Source: Metopolophium dirhodum (taxonomy: Eukaryota; Arthropoda; Insecta; Hemiptera; Aphididae). From it: 64,000 bases of DNA. Below are positions 37,589-49,019 of this stretch, piece after piece; position 1 is the first letter of the stretch; every line of letters begins with the position of its first letter. The notes beneath the pieces were generated by a model. It saw nothing but the letters and a program-made list of their open reading frames with translations, had not been told where the DNA came from and ran no database searches. Where the stretch lies: NCBI RefSeq assembly GCF_019925205.1, contig NC_083565.1, positions 18,566,241 to 18,630,240 on the forward strand, in the 5' to 3' direction. The position numbers were made by a program, and so were the translations under genes.

Positions 37589-40500
37589 CTAGTCAGTATA
37601 TGTAGGTTTCGGTAGTTTGGGAACCAATTTCGGTCCCGTATTATAATAACCATTCGCTTCTCCGACCCATATACAATACTGACCTGGGGAGCATGAACCT
37701 AAAAAATAAAAACAGTTTGTTAAAACCAGATTTTTATATTAGATACAATTATAGAACCAATATTATCACTACTTTAGCAATATTTTAATTAAATAAAAAA
37801 TATTATATGTATTGTAACTTGCAGTCTAATAATTATTACCATCAGAAGCATATACACCCATAAAAGCAGCCACATGATCTGAAATAATATGCATTCATTC
37901 AGGTAGGTATTTATTGTTATTTTATTAAGTGAAACTTAGTTTTATTTAGATGAATATAGTAATAAATATTATATATGAATTAGGTATAAACATTTTACAA
38001 TTTAAAAATTCATTTTATGAAAAACAATATTTTCAATCATCATAGAAACTTAACAACAATTAGGTACTTTCTAGAGGTCTTACTATTTTTAATCTCTGAA
38101 AAATTATAAACAATTTATACAACATGAATACAATATATTATTAAATAATATTTTATGGTGTATCTATTATTTTCCTGGAAAAATTACCTTTTAAAAATAG
38201 TTATTTGATGTCAATTAGTACTGATGAAAAAATCTAAATGTTGCTATATTATCATATAACGATACATTTTTTATGATATTATAATTGTGTATTTTAAATT
38301 TGAATAATTTATATGATTATCTTAGTTGCACAGTGTTCAATATTGTAATTGAAATTAGAATATTATCAGTGAGTTAGTAGTGATCTACAACCATAAGGAT
38401 TATAATTTTCATAAAAAAATATTATTGAAATTGTAAGTATGTTCCAAACTTTTTTGATGTATTAAAAAATATGTGTGTGAGCTTTTCTGTATCAAATTCC
38501 ACGCATTAACGATCATTTTCAAAGCTCTTAATGTTGTAAAATTAAGATTAAGATTCACTATATTGCAAAGTCGTCTCGAAGGTTTTATGCTTATATCATG
38601 TGAAACAGCAAAAAAGTGATTATATAAGTATGAAAACGATAAATAAACGACAACATGCCTAGTAGAAAATACTTAAAGAATATATGGCTATCTCAAACAA
38701 ACTTCTCTAGCCTGGTATAGAAAATAGGCCAATACGTTTAAGCAAAAAGTAAAAGACAATTCTTCAACTATTTTCAAACTAGATACAATATTTCATCATA
38801 ACTTCATGACTGAAGAGGAAGGAACTGAAGGCATGTAGACATCCACTAAACATCGATCATCTTAGAACTGCTGCCGAGACGGATAAGACCGAGAACAATA
38901 GTTGCACGGCAGTATCTACTCGATATCTAAATGAATGATAGCAATCTAATACTCTGAAAATTATGAAATGTGTACTTACCGGTGAACTTGGAAGTTATCT
39001 CTATTGATTCGGCTTTACACCCACAAAAAAAAGTGCTTTCAACATTGGGACGGTCTTCGGAAAGTAACTTCAAAAAGCCCGACAATTCAACTATAACTAA
39101 TCGGCGTGCACTGAGCTAGGTCCAACGGCTAACACCGTAAATGAATCTTGGGCACAGGAACCGAGGTTAACGGTGAACCAATGAACCAGAAAACGATATA
39201 TTACAAAATTGAAAATAGGATCCGAAAAAACTATTGCGCACATCACGAATATGAAGACTAAATATCTACTGGAACAGTATCAGTCTTTGGGGTAGATTTA
39301 GAGTCAACCAGTCTTCAATGAATGCTAATTTCTACTGATTACTTAGGTAGTATACTAACTTAAATGGTCCACTTTCTGTTTCCAATCTTTTTCATCGGTA
39401 TAATGCCCTAAATTAAAATAATTACATATTTTGTTATTGTAAAAGCTATCGACTTCAGCTGATTGTAAAGAATGTTAAAGAAAGGTAAGGGATGAGTGTA
39501 TGGCACTTATATTATAATGTATAACAGATTTTTAAAAAAAAAGTTTTAAAAATAGATCAATTTATAACATTATATTAATAAAATTCGTCAAAATCATGAA
39601 AATCCCATGATAGTATTTTAAGTTCTGAGTGGAGCGATTAATTTATTGGTTAAGTTATGTATTGGTGTATTATATTACAATTTTAACTTAAGATAAAAAA
39701 ATAAAAATAAAATGGCTACATAAAAAATGCTAATGTTTTTAATTTAAACATTTTCTAAACTGTTTACAAACAATAGAAAATGCAAGTACAAAAGATGTAT
39801 AAAAGATTTAAAAAAAAAAAATTTGAAAAAAAGGCCATTTTGTAATATAGGTTTATACCAAAAACTAATTGTGTATTTACGCTCAGATTTTTTTACATTA
39901 CTACTATAACAACCTATGAATAACTTTCTATACAATTTTCAAGTTTGTCAACCGAGCTATATACGAGTTCTCGTCAATAATTTAAAAAAACTAATAAAAT
40001 TCGAAATTTTTTTATGCCTTTATAATGAACTAAATCAAAATATTTTGAAAATTATAAGGTGGATAAAGAATTAAAATTTTCCTTGAAAATGTTGTGTGTA
40101 TAATATTATAGTTATCCAAAAATAATCGATTTTTTTCCAACCGAGTTTTAATTATTTTACTATTGTTTTGAGTTTTTGACACTTCACAATTTCGGACATT
40201 TATCTAAGTAAATAAAATCATAACTTAAACGTCTTAAACAGTTATGAATAATAATTAATAATAGGTAATCAATTATTTTCCGCGATTTTAAGTGGGTCTA
40301 AATATTTTATTATGTGGTTAAATTACAAAAGATAAATGTAACTCTTAGGCTGGGCAAGTTAATGATTTTTTTTAACTCGGTTAAGTTACGTTAATATGCA
40401 CCAATAACAAAAAGTTAAAAGTTAAAATTTCATTTAACTATAGGTTAACTCAGTTAAGTTAAAAGTTTATTCACACTTTTTGTTAACTTTTTATTAAGTT

Positions 40501-42704
40501 AAAAAAAGTTAATTTGTTTATACAACGCTAGCGTACTTAATTCTTTTCCAACCCAAAACAAAATTATAGGATATAGTGTAATACTCTATACAGTATTTCC
40601 ATATAAGTTTGATTCGACATTCAAATGATATACATTTTTAACTTTAAACAATTTACGATACATATTTTTTGACATGAAAACGAAATAGACAGAAATGGTG
40701 AAATATTATAAAATTAAAAACAAAATTAATTTACTTAATTTACTTCTTAAAATGAAAAATTAACTCGTTGATTTCACGTTAATTAAGAAAGAAATGTAGT
40801 AAGTTAACAGTTAAGTTCATGAAAAGCCATAAGTAACTGGTTAAGTTAAAAAGCTAAAATTAAATTAACTTTTTAACTTAACATTAACTTTATAACTTGT
40901 TAATGCCCAGCCTTGCGTAATATTATGTATACATATCATACACTTCATGACGTGTTTCTCGCATTGTGCTGAAATCTTTGGTTTTTAATTATTCAAAGAA
41001 TTATATTTATATTTATAAGAAGGTATAATTTAGGTATAAACAGTGAATGACATTCTATCAACAATTGTTTTGATATCCAATTTGAAATCTAAATTAAAAA
41101 CTTGCCATTAGGTTTTTGTTTCATTAAACCACTTTCAACCATTTGTTCTGTAATGATATTTAAAAAAAAAACGAACATTAATTATAATATTTACAAAATT
41201 GTCAACTAACTGATATAGATATTATATATAAATATTATGAATTTAATGTTATACCAATATGAAATTAAACGAGTACATATAAAAGTTAAATTAGACATAA
41301 GTAGGTACATTATTATAGCTATGTTACAGACTTACTTACAGTAAATAGTTATTATTATATTTCATAACTCACGTCAATAAGTATCCAGTTATAAATATTA
41401 ATTTATTTAAGCACATAGTATTAAGTTTATTATAACAAACAATAAAATAATTGATCTAACCGTATATAAAAAATGTTAACATGTTTACTGAAGTGTTAGA
41501 GCCTTTTTTATTGATATCCAACTGACATTCTTAGTCACTGTATCACATTAAGATTAAAGTGAAACACACTGTATATAAACATGTGTAGGAAATAATAGAT
41601 GTTGTATCGTAAAATATGTATAATAATCATACTTACGGACACAATTATCTTGAGCTTGATTTAAAATAATATTAATGATTAGTAAAAAAGTATGTTATAT
41701 TTCAATAAATATGATGTTTTGAAATGGTTTACTTTGAAGAGGACTTAACACCCCGATTTCAAATGTGATATAACTCAGATACGTACGTTTGTGTTCAGCA
41801 GAATCAATTTTATGATGTTAGTTTTAATATAAAATTGAATATACCTGAGTTATTTAATTTAAATACAACACTAATATCTAGGGTAATTTATACGAGTTTA
41901 TTGATTTATCGATATTCCAATATTAAAGCAATAGTTATGAGCATTTTTTCATTATAATATTTTTCATGATGATAAATTTATAACTAATTCAAACATTTGT
42001 AATGAACGAGATGGTAATATAATATTGTTCTGAACCTTTGTATGTTGTATATTAAAATATTATAAGTATTATTTGGATACAATATTTTTATTGAGGTTAT
42101 CACGTAAGGATAAACCCATCCACCGCCAGGACAAAAACCCGGGTTTGACCGTTTTACGCATAAACTAACAAAATTATTAAAATCATGAGATTAATGAAAA
42201 TAAAATATTAAAAAGTCAAAATCAAATAAGTCCTCTGTGAGTCTAATTGAAAAAAAAACAGATTTATGATATATGTATTATCTCAAGAGATATCGCAATG
42301 AGTAAATCCTCGGGGGACATCCTGTATTTTTATCCGAAATAGTTAATGTTTACTAAAATAATTTCATTTTTCAAAAATGATCAGTGTTGGAGCCGATAAT
42401 TATTATACATCGGCCGACACACACAGACACGCACTCTCTCGTGTATAACTCCGTAATACCTGCTATGTATGTTTGTATAATATTTTTCTAGTAAATTATT
42501 TATTTTTTATTTTTAACAGTTATTTTATGAATTTTGTGACATTTATGTATTTTCTTCCTAAAATTCTCCATAGTCATTAATCTATGATCCATCGTATAAA
42601 GTAAAAAGAATATATAAATATAAGTACTCACGTCCAGCCCATATTATTTTACTAATACAACCAAGTATAAAAATAACAGTTAACATATCAATATTTCTGA
42701 CCAT
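37589..42704 (-). CDS. Micro-exon secreted protein gene C
   Basis: Minus-strand exons: 42632-42704 (signal peptide MVRNIDMLTVIFILGC, then ISKIIWAG, donor GTGAGT), 41845-41877 (33 nt, ISVVFKLNNS), 41637-41654 (18 nt, QDNCV), 41106-41147 (42 nt, donor GCAAGT), then in the tandem repeat 39387-39407 (21 nt, donor mutated to AT), 38980-39000 (ITSKFT), 38072-38095 (24 nt, donor GA; an in-exon GTAAGA would give a 12-nt version, 38084-38095), 37840-37878 (39 nt, HVAAFMGVYASD) and terminal 37589-37698. The last exon starts SCSPGQYCIWVGEANGY and ends PKPTYTD before TAG. Introns are phase 1 throughout, so loss of the two damaged exons would not break the frame. Product: a small secreted protein with a C-x4-Y-C motif. 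The gene model is an inference and needs RNA support. Confidence 0.6.
40346..40914. mobile_element. GTTAA-rich inverted-repeat element
   Basis: The left end AGGCTGGGCAAGTTAATGA and the right end TTGTTAATGCCCAGCCT are inverted. The interior is crowded with GTTAAGTTAAC-type words in both orientations. A related element lies at 46774-47509, and degraded pieces lie at 32100-32260 and 36200-36360. No ORF is present. Target duplication not clear here. Confidence 0.6.
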
Positions 42705-42765
42705 ATTTGTATCAATAATATTAACAGCGTTGAATACAATTGAAAGAATCATATAAAATCTTGTC
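42705..42765 (-). promoter_or_regulatory. Core promoter of gene C
   Basis: TATA-like GATTTTATATGATTC (plus about 42747-42760) lies about 50 bases before the ATG, with the conserved leader TTCAACGCTGTTAATATTATTGATAC between them. It is nearly identical to gene A. Confidence 0.6.
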
Positions 42766-43007
42766 TGGCTTTAGTATTTAAAGGGTTATTGAGCAAATAC
42801 AAAACAAACCAAGTGTTTTCATAAATAATTGAATAAACAACCTACTCTAGAAAACTGTAGTGAATAATATTTGATTTTCGTGTATGCATATTATGTTCTA
42901 TATTCACTAAATAATTTTATGTTCATTTAGGACAAAGTGTACGGGAAAATTCGTTTTTAGACACTAACAAACTCTCAAAAATTCATGTGATGTGTCGCTT
43001 TAATTGT

Positions 43008-43265
43008 TATGGGTAAAGATCGGATTCCCGTGCAATTGTATCTTTTTATGGCTTGTTCTAAATTCAATAGAAACAAGCTAGAAATCCAAATCAAGAGATG
43101 CAGATTAATTGGAAGAAAGTTTTATGTTGCACAAAATTGCACGTTTTTGGGTTTTTGCACAAAATTGCACGTTTCGGGTTTTTTTTATAAAAATGTACTT
43201 TTGTACAAATATTTTTGTATTTTTGTATTATTTTTATCGGTGCTATATTATGTTGTTATATAAAG
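43008..43265. other. Insertion of unknown origin upstream of gene C
   Basis: About 260 bases have no counterpart in the gene A flank, which continues ...TTAATTGTTATG in both copies and then diverges. It contains two tandem copies of TTGCACAAAATTGCACGTTT (about 43127-43175). An 84-codon plus-strand frame (43009-43263) has a hydrophobic end but no known domain. Its right border joins a duplicated promoter fragment. Confidence 0.4.
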
Positions 43266-43278
43266 TATTGGACAAGGA

Positions 43279-43375
43279 AGTATAAAAATAACAGTTAACA
43301 TATCAATATTTCTGACCATATTTGTATCAATAATATTAACAGCGTTGAATACAATTGAAAGAATAATATAAAATG
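43279..43375 (-). pseudogene. Second, truncated promoter and first exon (C')
   Basis: Reading on the minus strand: TATA-like ATTTTATATTATTC (near 43364-43377), the conserved leader, ATG at 43317-43319 and about 13 codons of the signal peptide. The sequence breaks off near 43279 inside the exon and never reaches the splice donor. It is a partial duplicate of the 5' end of the family, about 600 bases upstream of gene C. It could still start transcripts. Confidence 0.65.
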
Positions 43376-43379
43376 TTGT

Positions 43380-45243
43380 CTAGTATTAGAGTATTTAAAT
43401 TGTGATTAAGTAAATCCAAAAAAACAAGTGTTTCCATAAATAATTGAATAAGCCACCTCTCTTGAAAACAAACTTTTTATAACTTTGATACTTTAGAGTT
43501 AAATCATACCAACGATAACCACAATTTTTGATTGTAGTTTGAACAATTGGTAATATGTTAGATACCTACGTAATTCTTATTTTACAATACCCATAACGCT
43601 ATTAGACCACATGTGTTTATGTGAGTTGGCACTGGCTACTATGCATTTTTTTCCTAAAATTTTGTTATAAAATCATATTTTTTTTTTATTAAATACAAAA
43701 CACATTTTACAAATTAAAATAAATCAACACTCCTATACATTTAAATTCGTATACTTCGAGAGATATTTTGAGTTGAATTCACTCTTATATTAAAAATATA
43801 ATTAGTGTAAATCGAATTCCACTGCATGTTTAATTTGCTATGTTATGCATAAAGAGGACAAAACTACATTCAAAAACCTCATTAGTTTACAATTACATAG
43901 TACTATGGTAGGTGCAATGCAAAAATTCTTTATTGATTAAGAAGTACCTATTTGTTTTTAATGAACTTGTCTTGTAAAATATTATCACATAGTAAAAATA
44001 ACTGGTTAGAACATATTGACAAAATTCGTCAATATCACGAAAATGCCCTAGATAATATTTTAAGTTCTGAGCGGAGCGATACTCTTTTTGAGCTGTTTAC
44101 GGACGTTGTCAGTTTTTCAATTTTTTAAGTTATTTTTTCTATAAATATCAATAAAATTTTATTTGCCGCGTAAAAAAGCGTGAAAATTTAATATAAGGCT
44201 CCTGGTATATCATTCTAATAGTAGTTAAAAAATATTAAAAATACATAGGCACTTTTTTTTTTTTATAAGCATTTAAAGTTCAAATTTTGACAACATTTAT
44301 CAAATTTATAATTTATAAATTATTTTGTGGTTAAAAATGTATAAAATGTTTAACTTTTATGGCTAAGGATTGAAAATTTAAAACAAGGCTCTACGTAAAT
44401 AGGTTATATATAAATTACTTTATTCACAATAATATCATCAATTATACTTGGTAAAATCATAGGCTGACTGACCGTTTTCGCTCAGAATCGTTTTTCGAAT
44501 ATTATATCATTGAATTCAAATTTAACACCATCCATTACAGTGACCCACTTGTAACCTACTGTACAGCAGAGGGACATCCACATATCCACCTTTTTTTTCA
44601 AATGTAAGACCTGATTGTAATCCATTATGACATAGGTAATGGGATAATATTATAATAATAATATACTTTAAAGTATTTGTTAACCAATGGTGACAGAGAT
44701 TTCTTAAGCTTTCACGGGCACGGCAGTACCTACATATTGTATTCGTTCAAGAACCTTTTCGCAGAACTACATTTTTCGTGAATACCTATATAATTCATAT
44801 TTTACAATACTCATAAGGCCATAACGCTTTAATGTTTATGTGAGTTGGCACTTGCTACTATGAATTTTTTTCGCACATTTTTGTTATAAAAATCATATTA
44901 ATTTTTGTATTGAATACAAAAAATATTATACACGTTAAAATATAACAACAACACTCCTATACATTTAAGTGAGTGCGTCTTATATTTTAAGTTGAATTCA
45001 CTCTAATATTAAAAATATCAGTGTAAAACAAATTCTACTCCATGTATAATTTGCTATTTTATGCATAATAAGAGAACGAAACTACATTCAAAAACCTTAT
45101 TAGTTTACAATTACTTAGTTCTATCGTACAAAAATTATTTATTGATTAAGAATTACCTATTTATTTTGAATGCAATTGTCTAGTAAAATATTATCACATA
45201 GTATAAATATTAAATAATATATAATTGAAATTCACGAATATCA
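43380..45243. other. Duplicated flank and dispersed repeat, no gene
   Basis: 43570-43870 and 44600-45180 are two related copies of 11800-12340. 44080-44590 is a copy of the abundant repeat, ending with GCAGAGGGACATCC. I see no exon or ORF of note. Confidence 0.5.
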
Positions 45244-45626
45244 ATATATATTTGGTAACACGATTGAGAACGCTCTATATTTTATTATTTTTCCAACGTT
45301 GCCAAATTTAACCGAATGATAATTTATTTTAGTACGATAATCTGTTGACATTAGAACATCCAGTACTAAAATATCTTACTTAAAATTCTAATTTGAAACT
45401 CAAGAAGAAAAAATATTGGTATATTGATAACAATATTGATGAATAGCAGAGTCAAGTTATTAAGGATAATAATATGTCTATGATCTATGGTAATAGGTTA
45501 AGTAGATCTGGAAGCTTACATGATTTGAATATACAAGTAATTACCTACGATAATTTGTAAAAATGATTTAAGCATAATGAATTATATATCTAATATTACA
45601 TATACCTAGTTTATAAAATCATATTT

Positions 45627-45900
45627 GGGGGACGGAGTGGCCGAGCGGACTAAGGCGTCAGTTGCGACGCACACCGGCGCTGGTTCGATACCTCGGTCGC
45701 GGGTGGCATTTTTCTTCGGGCAAGTCACGGTGTCTGGAGAACAAGTGCCGCCATCCCCCACCCGGGCATGGCAGATACCTACGGGTGCCCAAATCAAAAA
45801 TTCTGCCAAAACAAACACACACGTGTAAACAAATCTACAGTAACCTCATCTACAGTACCACAGGCTAATGACCTAGTAGTTGAAACATTAACCCTAAAAA
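45627..45900 (+). mobile_element. tRNA-derived SINE
   Basis: The 5' part resembles a class II tRNA (Ser/Leu-like): A box TGGCCGAGCGGAC and B box GGTTCGATACC, about 45 bases apart, for RNA polymerase III. A non-tRNA body follows (CATTTTTCTTCGGGCAAGTC) and then an A-rich tail. A perfect 12-bp duplication AAAATCATATTT flanks it (45615-45626 and 45901-45912). The paralogous site at 10220-10245 is empty, which proves insertion after duplication. Frames here are not genes. Confidence 0.92.
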
Positions 45901-45913
45901 AAAATCATATTTA

Positions 45914-46765
45914 AGGTTTATTATCCTTGGTATGAACATTAAAATAAATCACAAACTACTTTTTAACATTTTGATTAAAATGCATCAATATTTTAATGAG
46001 AATCACCCACCAAATGAGGAGGATTTTCATTTGAAAAATTGAAGTTAATCATTTATCTTTCTTACTAGTTGTTATATTTATTATTTTTTTTATTATTTTA
46101 TTTAGAAACAACATTTATAAAAGTTTGCTCATAAATATTTTATAATGTAACGTAGTAGGTAGAATTTTATAAAGATTTTTCTGTTATAATCTAAGATTTT
46201 AAAATGTAATACAAGATTCCTCATATGATTGTCTACCTTCTTCAAAAAATAATGTCTACCGGAAAGTCAAATTCAATTTTTATGAGCTTTTGGAGTTTAA
46301 ATTTTTACAGTATTGGATATTCACTCGATTTCTCATGTAGTGATTTTCTTCTTTTTTTGTAATTGAAACACGTAGAACTGTATAAACTTGAAAATTACAC
46401 CATATGTTTTTTTATGTAGAATAAGTGTAAATAGTAACTAAGACGTATTAACTAATGTCCTCTGATGCTGAGTTGTATTTGATATTTTGATACAAATAAA
46501 TATAAATAAAAATAAAAATAAATAATATAATAAACTAATAACTATAATATTATAGCTTAGTTTTACAACCAGGGAATGGAACCTTTTGAATTTATCGGTA
46601 TCGGTTCCATTATCGGTTCTCCAAAACAAAATAACGGTTCCGGTTCTGTTCTAGTTCTTTGATGAATGATGAAAAAAATAAAGGTACCGGTTCCGGTTCC
46701 AGATAATTTGATTCCAGAAATCTGTAAATCATAAAATTATATTATTATATATTTATTATATAAAT
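45914..46765. other. Duplicated flank with LINE tail, no gene
   Basis: This matches 10245-11180 in the flank of gene A, without the LINE-tail insertion at 10371-10510. It includes a LINE 3' end at about 46430-46545 and a GGTTCC-rich repeat at 46566-46720. Confidence 0.55.
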
Positions 46766-46773
46766 CATATCAG

Positions 46774-47509
46774 CAAGCCTAGGCATAAACGAGTTAAAAA
46801 GTTAAAGTTAAGTTGATTTAACTTTTTAACTTAATTTTTAACTTAACTTATTTTAATTATTGATATAAACTTAATAAATAACGAGTTACTTTTAATCAAA
46901 TTCAATTTGATGATATATTCCTATTATATAAATATTTATTAGAATAGGAAATTAGAAACATAGTTAAATGTATCTATTTTTCCATTTGCCAGAATTCTTC
47001 AAGAAAAATAACTTAATTATACATATAGCAATAGCCATTTAGATGTATCGTATATATAAAGATTTACCATACCATACTGCGGCAGACGGGCATGTTGTTA
47101 TAATAATTAATAAATACTAATAAGTAATAACTAATAAATAATATGATATTATATTATTATATTGACATAGATACAAATGTACAATTCTCAAGAACATAAT
47201 ATTATTAAATATTTTCACCATAAATAAGTTATTTTTAAATTAAATCCAATTAGGTTATGCACATATATTGGCTATTTCCTGTGTTCAATAATATTTATGA
47301 TTTTTATTATTTTAAACCATATTACCTAATGGGTATTTATATAGATTTAAAAAAAAAATAATAATAAGTTAATTGAAAATGTTCATATAACTTTTAACTT
47401 AACTGAGTTTAAAAAAAATAGGTAAACTGTTAACTTTAAACTTTTTGAAATGTTTTCTATCAATTTAACTTAACTCAGTTAAAAATTATTATTAACTTGC
47501 CTAGGCTTG
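46774..47509. mobile_element. hAT-like non-autonomous element, GTTAA-rich
   Basis: The ends are CAAGCCTAGGCA and TGCCTAGGCTTG. A perfect 8-bp duplication CATATCAG flanks it (46766-46773 and 47510-47517). The subterminal regions are packed with GTTAAAAGTTAA-type words. No ORF is present. It lies just downstream of gene D's stop codon. Confidence 0.8.
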
Positions 47510-47585
47510 CATATCAGTGTGATAAACAAAGGTAAATTACAAGTATATAATAAATATTTTGATGTATTATTTAAATGTCGCTTAA

Positions 47586-48955
47586 TCACGCATCGTCCTT
47601 GAGAGATTCGCAATATTGACATGGGCCTAATTCAGCTAAAAAATTAAAACAATTTGACTTAAATCAGTTAATTTTTACATTGGATATAGAACCAATATTA
47701 TAAAAACTTTAGGAATATTTTAATTAAATAGGTAAAAAATATTATATTATGTATCAGATTTATGTATTGTAAGGTGCAGTTTAATAATTATTACGGGGGG
47801 ACGTATTGGCGAGTGGACTAAGGTGTCGGTTGTGACGCATACCGGCGGTGGTACAAACCTCGGTTCACGGACGGCATTTTTCTTCGGGAAGTCATGGTGT
47901 CCAGAGAGAAGTGCGGCTATCCCCCACCCAGGCATTGCAGATACCCATCAAATCTGCCAAAAACTACACACACGTGCTTACAAATTAATTGTACCTTCCC
48001 CTACAAACAAACAAAACACAAAAACAGCTGATGACCATAGTTGCCGGGCTTAATGATCAATAAAAAAAAAAATAATAATAAAAAAAAATATTATTACGAT
48101 TTTTAGAATGTTTTTCGAAATAATTAGCCACATGATCTGAAATAATATACATTACATTCGGGTAGGTATTTATTGTTACTTTATTAGTGAAACTTTTTTT
48201 TACTTAGATGAATATGGTAATAAATATTATACATGATCTAAATATGAAGCGGACAAATATAACAGTCCGACTTGTTACTTTTGTCAAAAACAATACATTC
48301 AATTTTGGACCTGTAATATTTTAGATAATATTGAATTTGTTTATCTATTTATAAAAAATGAATATGTCCGGACGTATAATTTTAAATAATAAAAATTTTT
48401 AATTTTAAATCACACTAAATAATATAATATCTTCAATTAGCATAAAATATCATTAAACACGGGTTTTATTTGACTAAAAATTTAATGAAAAAGGCTGCTT
48501 TATTATTTTTTACATTCAATAAAAAATTGCAATATTTTCATATTTTTTACTTTTTTACTGCAATTATATAAACAAATTGAATTTTTATATCAAAAAAAAA
48601 AATAGTCTTACGTACATTTTAACTATTTATATAATAAATAAATTAGAGTTTATATTAAATTTACAACTTTTAATATATCCATCAAAACCTTATATGATGT
48701 CCACGGTATTTTATATAGTAGGTATAATCTTACTCTAGTAAATTATTTTATTTTTATTTTTTAACAGTAATTTTATGAATTTTTGTGACAATTATAATAT
48801 ATTTTCTTCCTATAATTCTCTATAAATATTAATCTGTAATATTTCATGTAAAGTAAAAAAAATATATAAATAAAAGTACTCACGTTCAGCCCATATTAAA
48901 TTACTCATACAACCGAATATAAAATAATAGTTAGCATATTAATATTTCTGACCAT
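47586..48955 (-). pseudogene. Micro-exon gene D, reduced and frameshifted
   Basis: Three exons are recognised on the minus strand. 48884-48955 is the signal exon, starting MVRNINMLTII; a one-base deletion in the T-run after codon 10 shifts it to a stop. 48098-48136 is the 39-nt exon, HVANYFEKHSKN, donor GTAATA. 47586-47635 is the terminal exon, ELGPCQYCESLKDDA then TGA. The 3' exons are open and keep phase 1 and good splice sites; C-x-Y-C is explicit here. All central exons are missing, so the locus has contracted, apparently by deletion and insertion of unrelated DNA (48240-48700). A SINE sits between the last two exons. Confidence 0.6.
47796..48089 (+). mobile_element. Decayed tRNA-derived SINE at a splice donor of gene D
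   Basis: Same family as 45627-45900: GGGGGGACGTATTGGCGAGTGG, GGCATTTTTCTTCGGGAAGTC and an A-rich tail. The B box has decayed to GGTACAAACC. Target duplication ATTATTACG lies at 47787-47795 and 48090-48098. This duplicated 9-mer contains the last base of the 39-nt exon and its GTAATAAT donor, so an intact donor stays attached to the exon. Confidence 0.85.
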
Positions 48956-49012
48956 ATTTTTATCAATAATATTACAAGCATTGAATACAATTGAAAGATT
49001 AATATAAAATAT
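48956..49012 (-). promoter_or_regulatory. Core promoter of gene D
   Basis: TATA-like ATTTTATATTAATC (plus 48999-49012) lies about 45 bases before the ATG, and the leader TTCAATGCTTGTAATATTATTGATA is mutated at several sites. The upstream box TGCACCGGAGTGAATCACTAGG is intact at about 49380-49402. Confidence 0.5.
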
Positions 49013-49019
49013 TGTCTAG

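Larger units (their letters stand above)
30483..39948. repeat. Perfect 4,101-bp tandem repeat, 2.3 copies
   Basis: Unit 1 is 30483-34583, unit 2 is 34584-38684 and the partial unit 3 is 38685-39948. In every line I compared, the copies are identical, including homopolymer lengths; a 63-codon frame recurs unchanged at 31542, 35643 and 39744. Identity stops abruptly at 39948/39949 on the right and at 30482/30483 on the left. Beyond both points sequence similarity continues in diverged form (29220-30482 against 33000-34582; 39949-40600 against 31749-32330). A fresh duplication is therefore superimposed on an older one. The unit carries the terminal, 39-nt, 24-nt and two 21-nt exons of the micro-exon family. 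Confidence 0.95.

Noticed and set aside
31542..39935. Three identical 63-codon minus-strand frames at 31542, 35643 and 39744 as a conserved gene
   Set aside because: They are identical only because of the exact tandem repeat. The frame is K/F-rich low complexity without a domain.
45630..45720. tRNA gene (Ser/Leu-like A and B boxes)
   Set aside because: It is the head of a SINE with body, A-rich tail and 12-bp target duplication. The paralogous site is empty and the 3' half lacks a tRNA acceptor stem.
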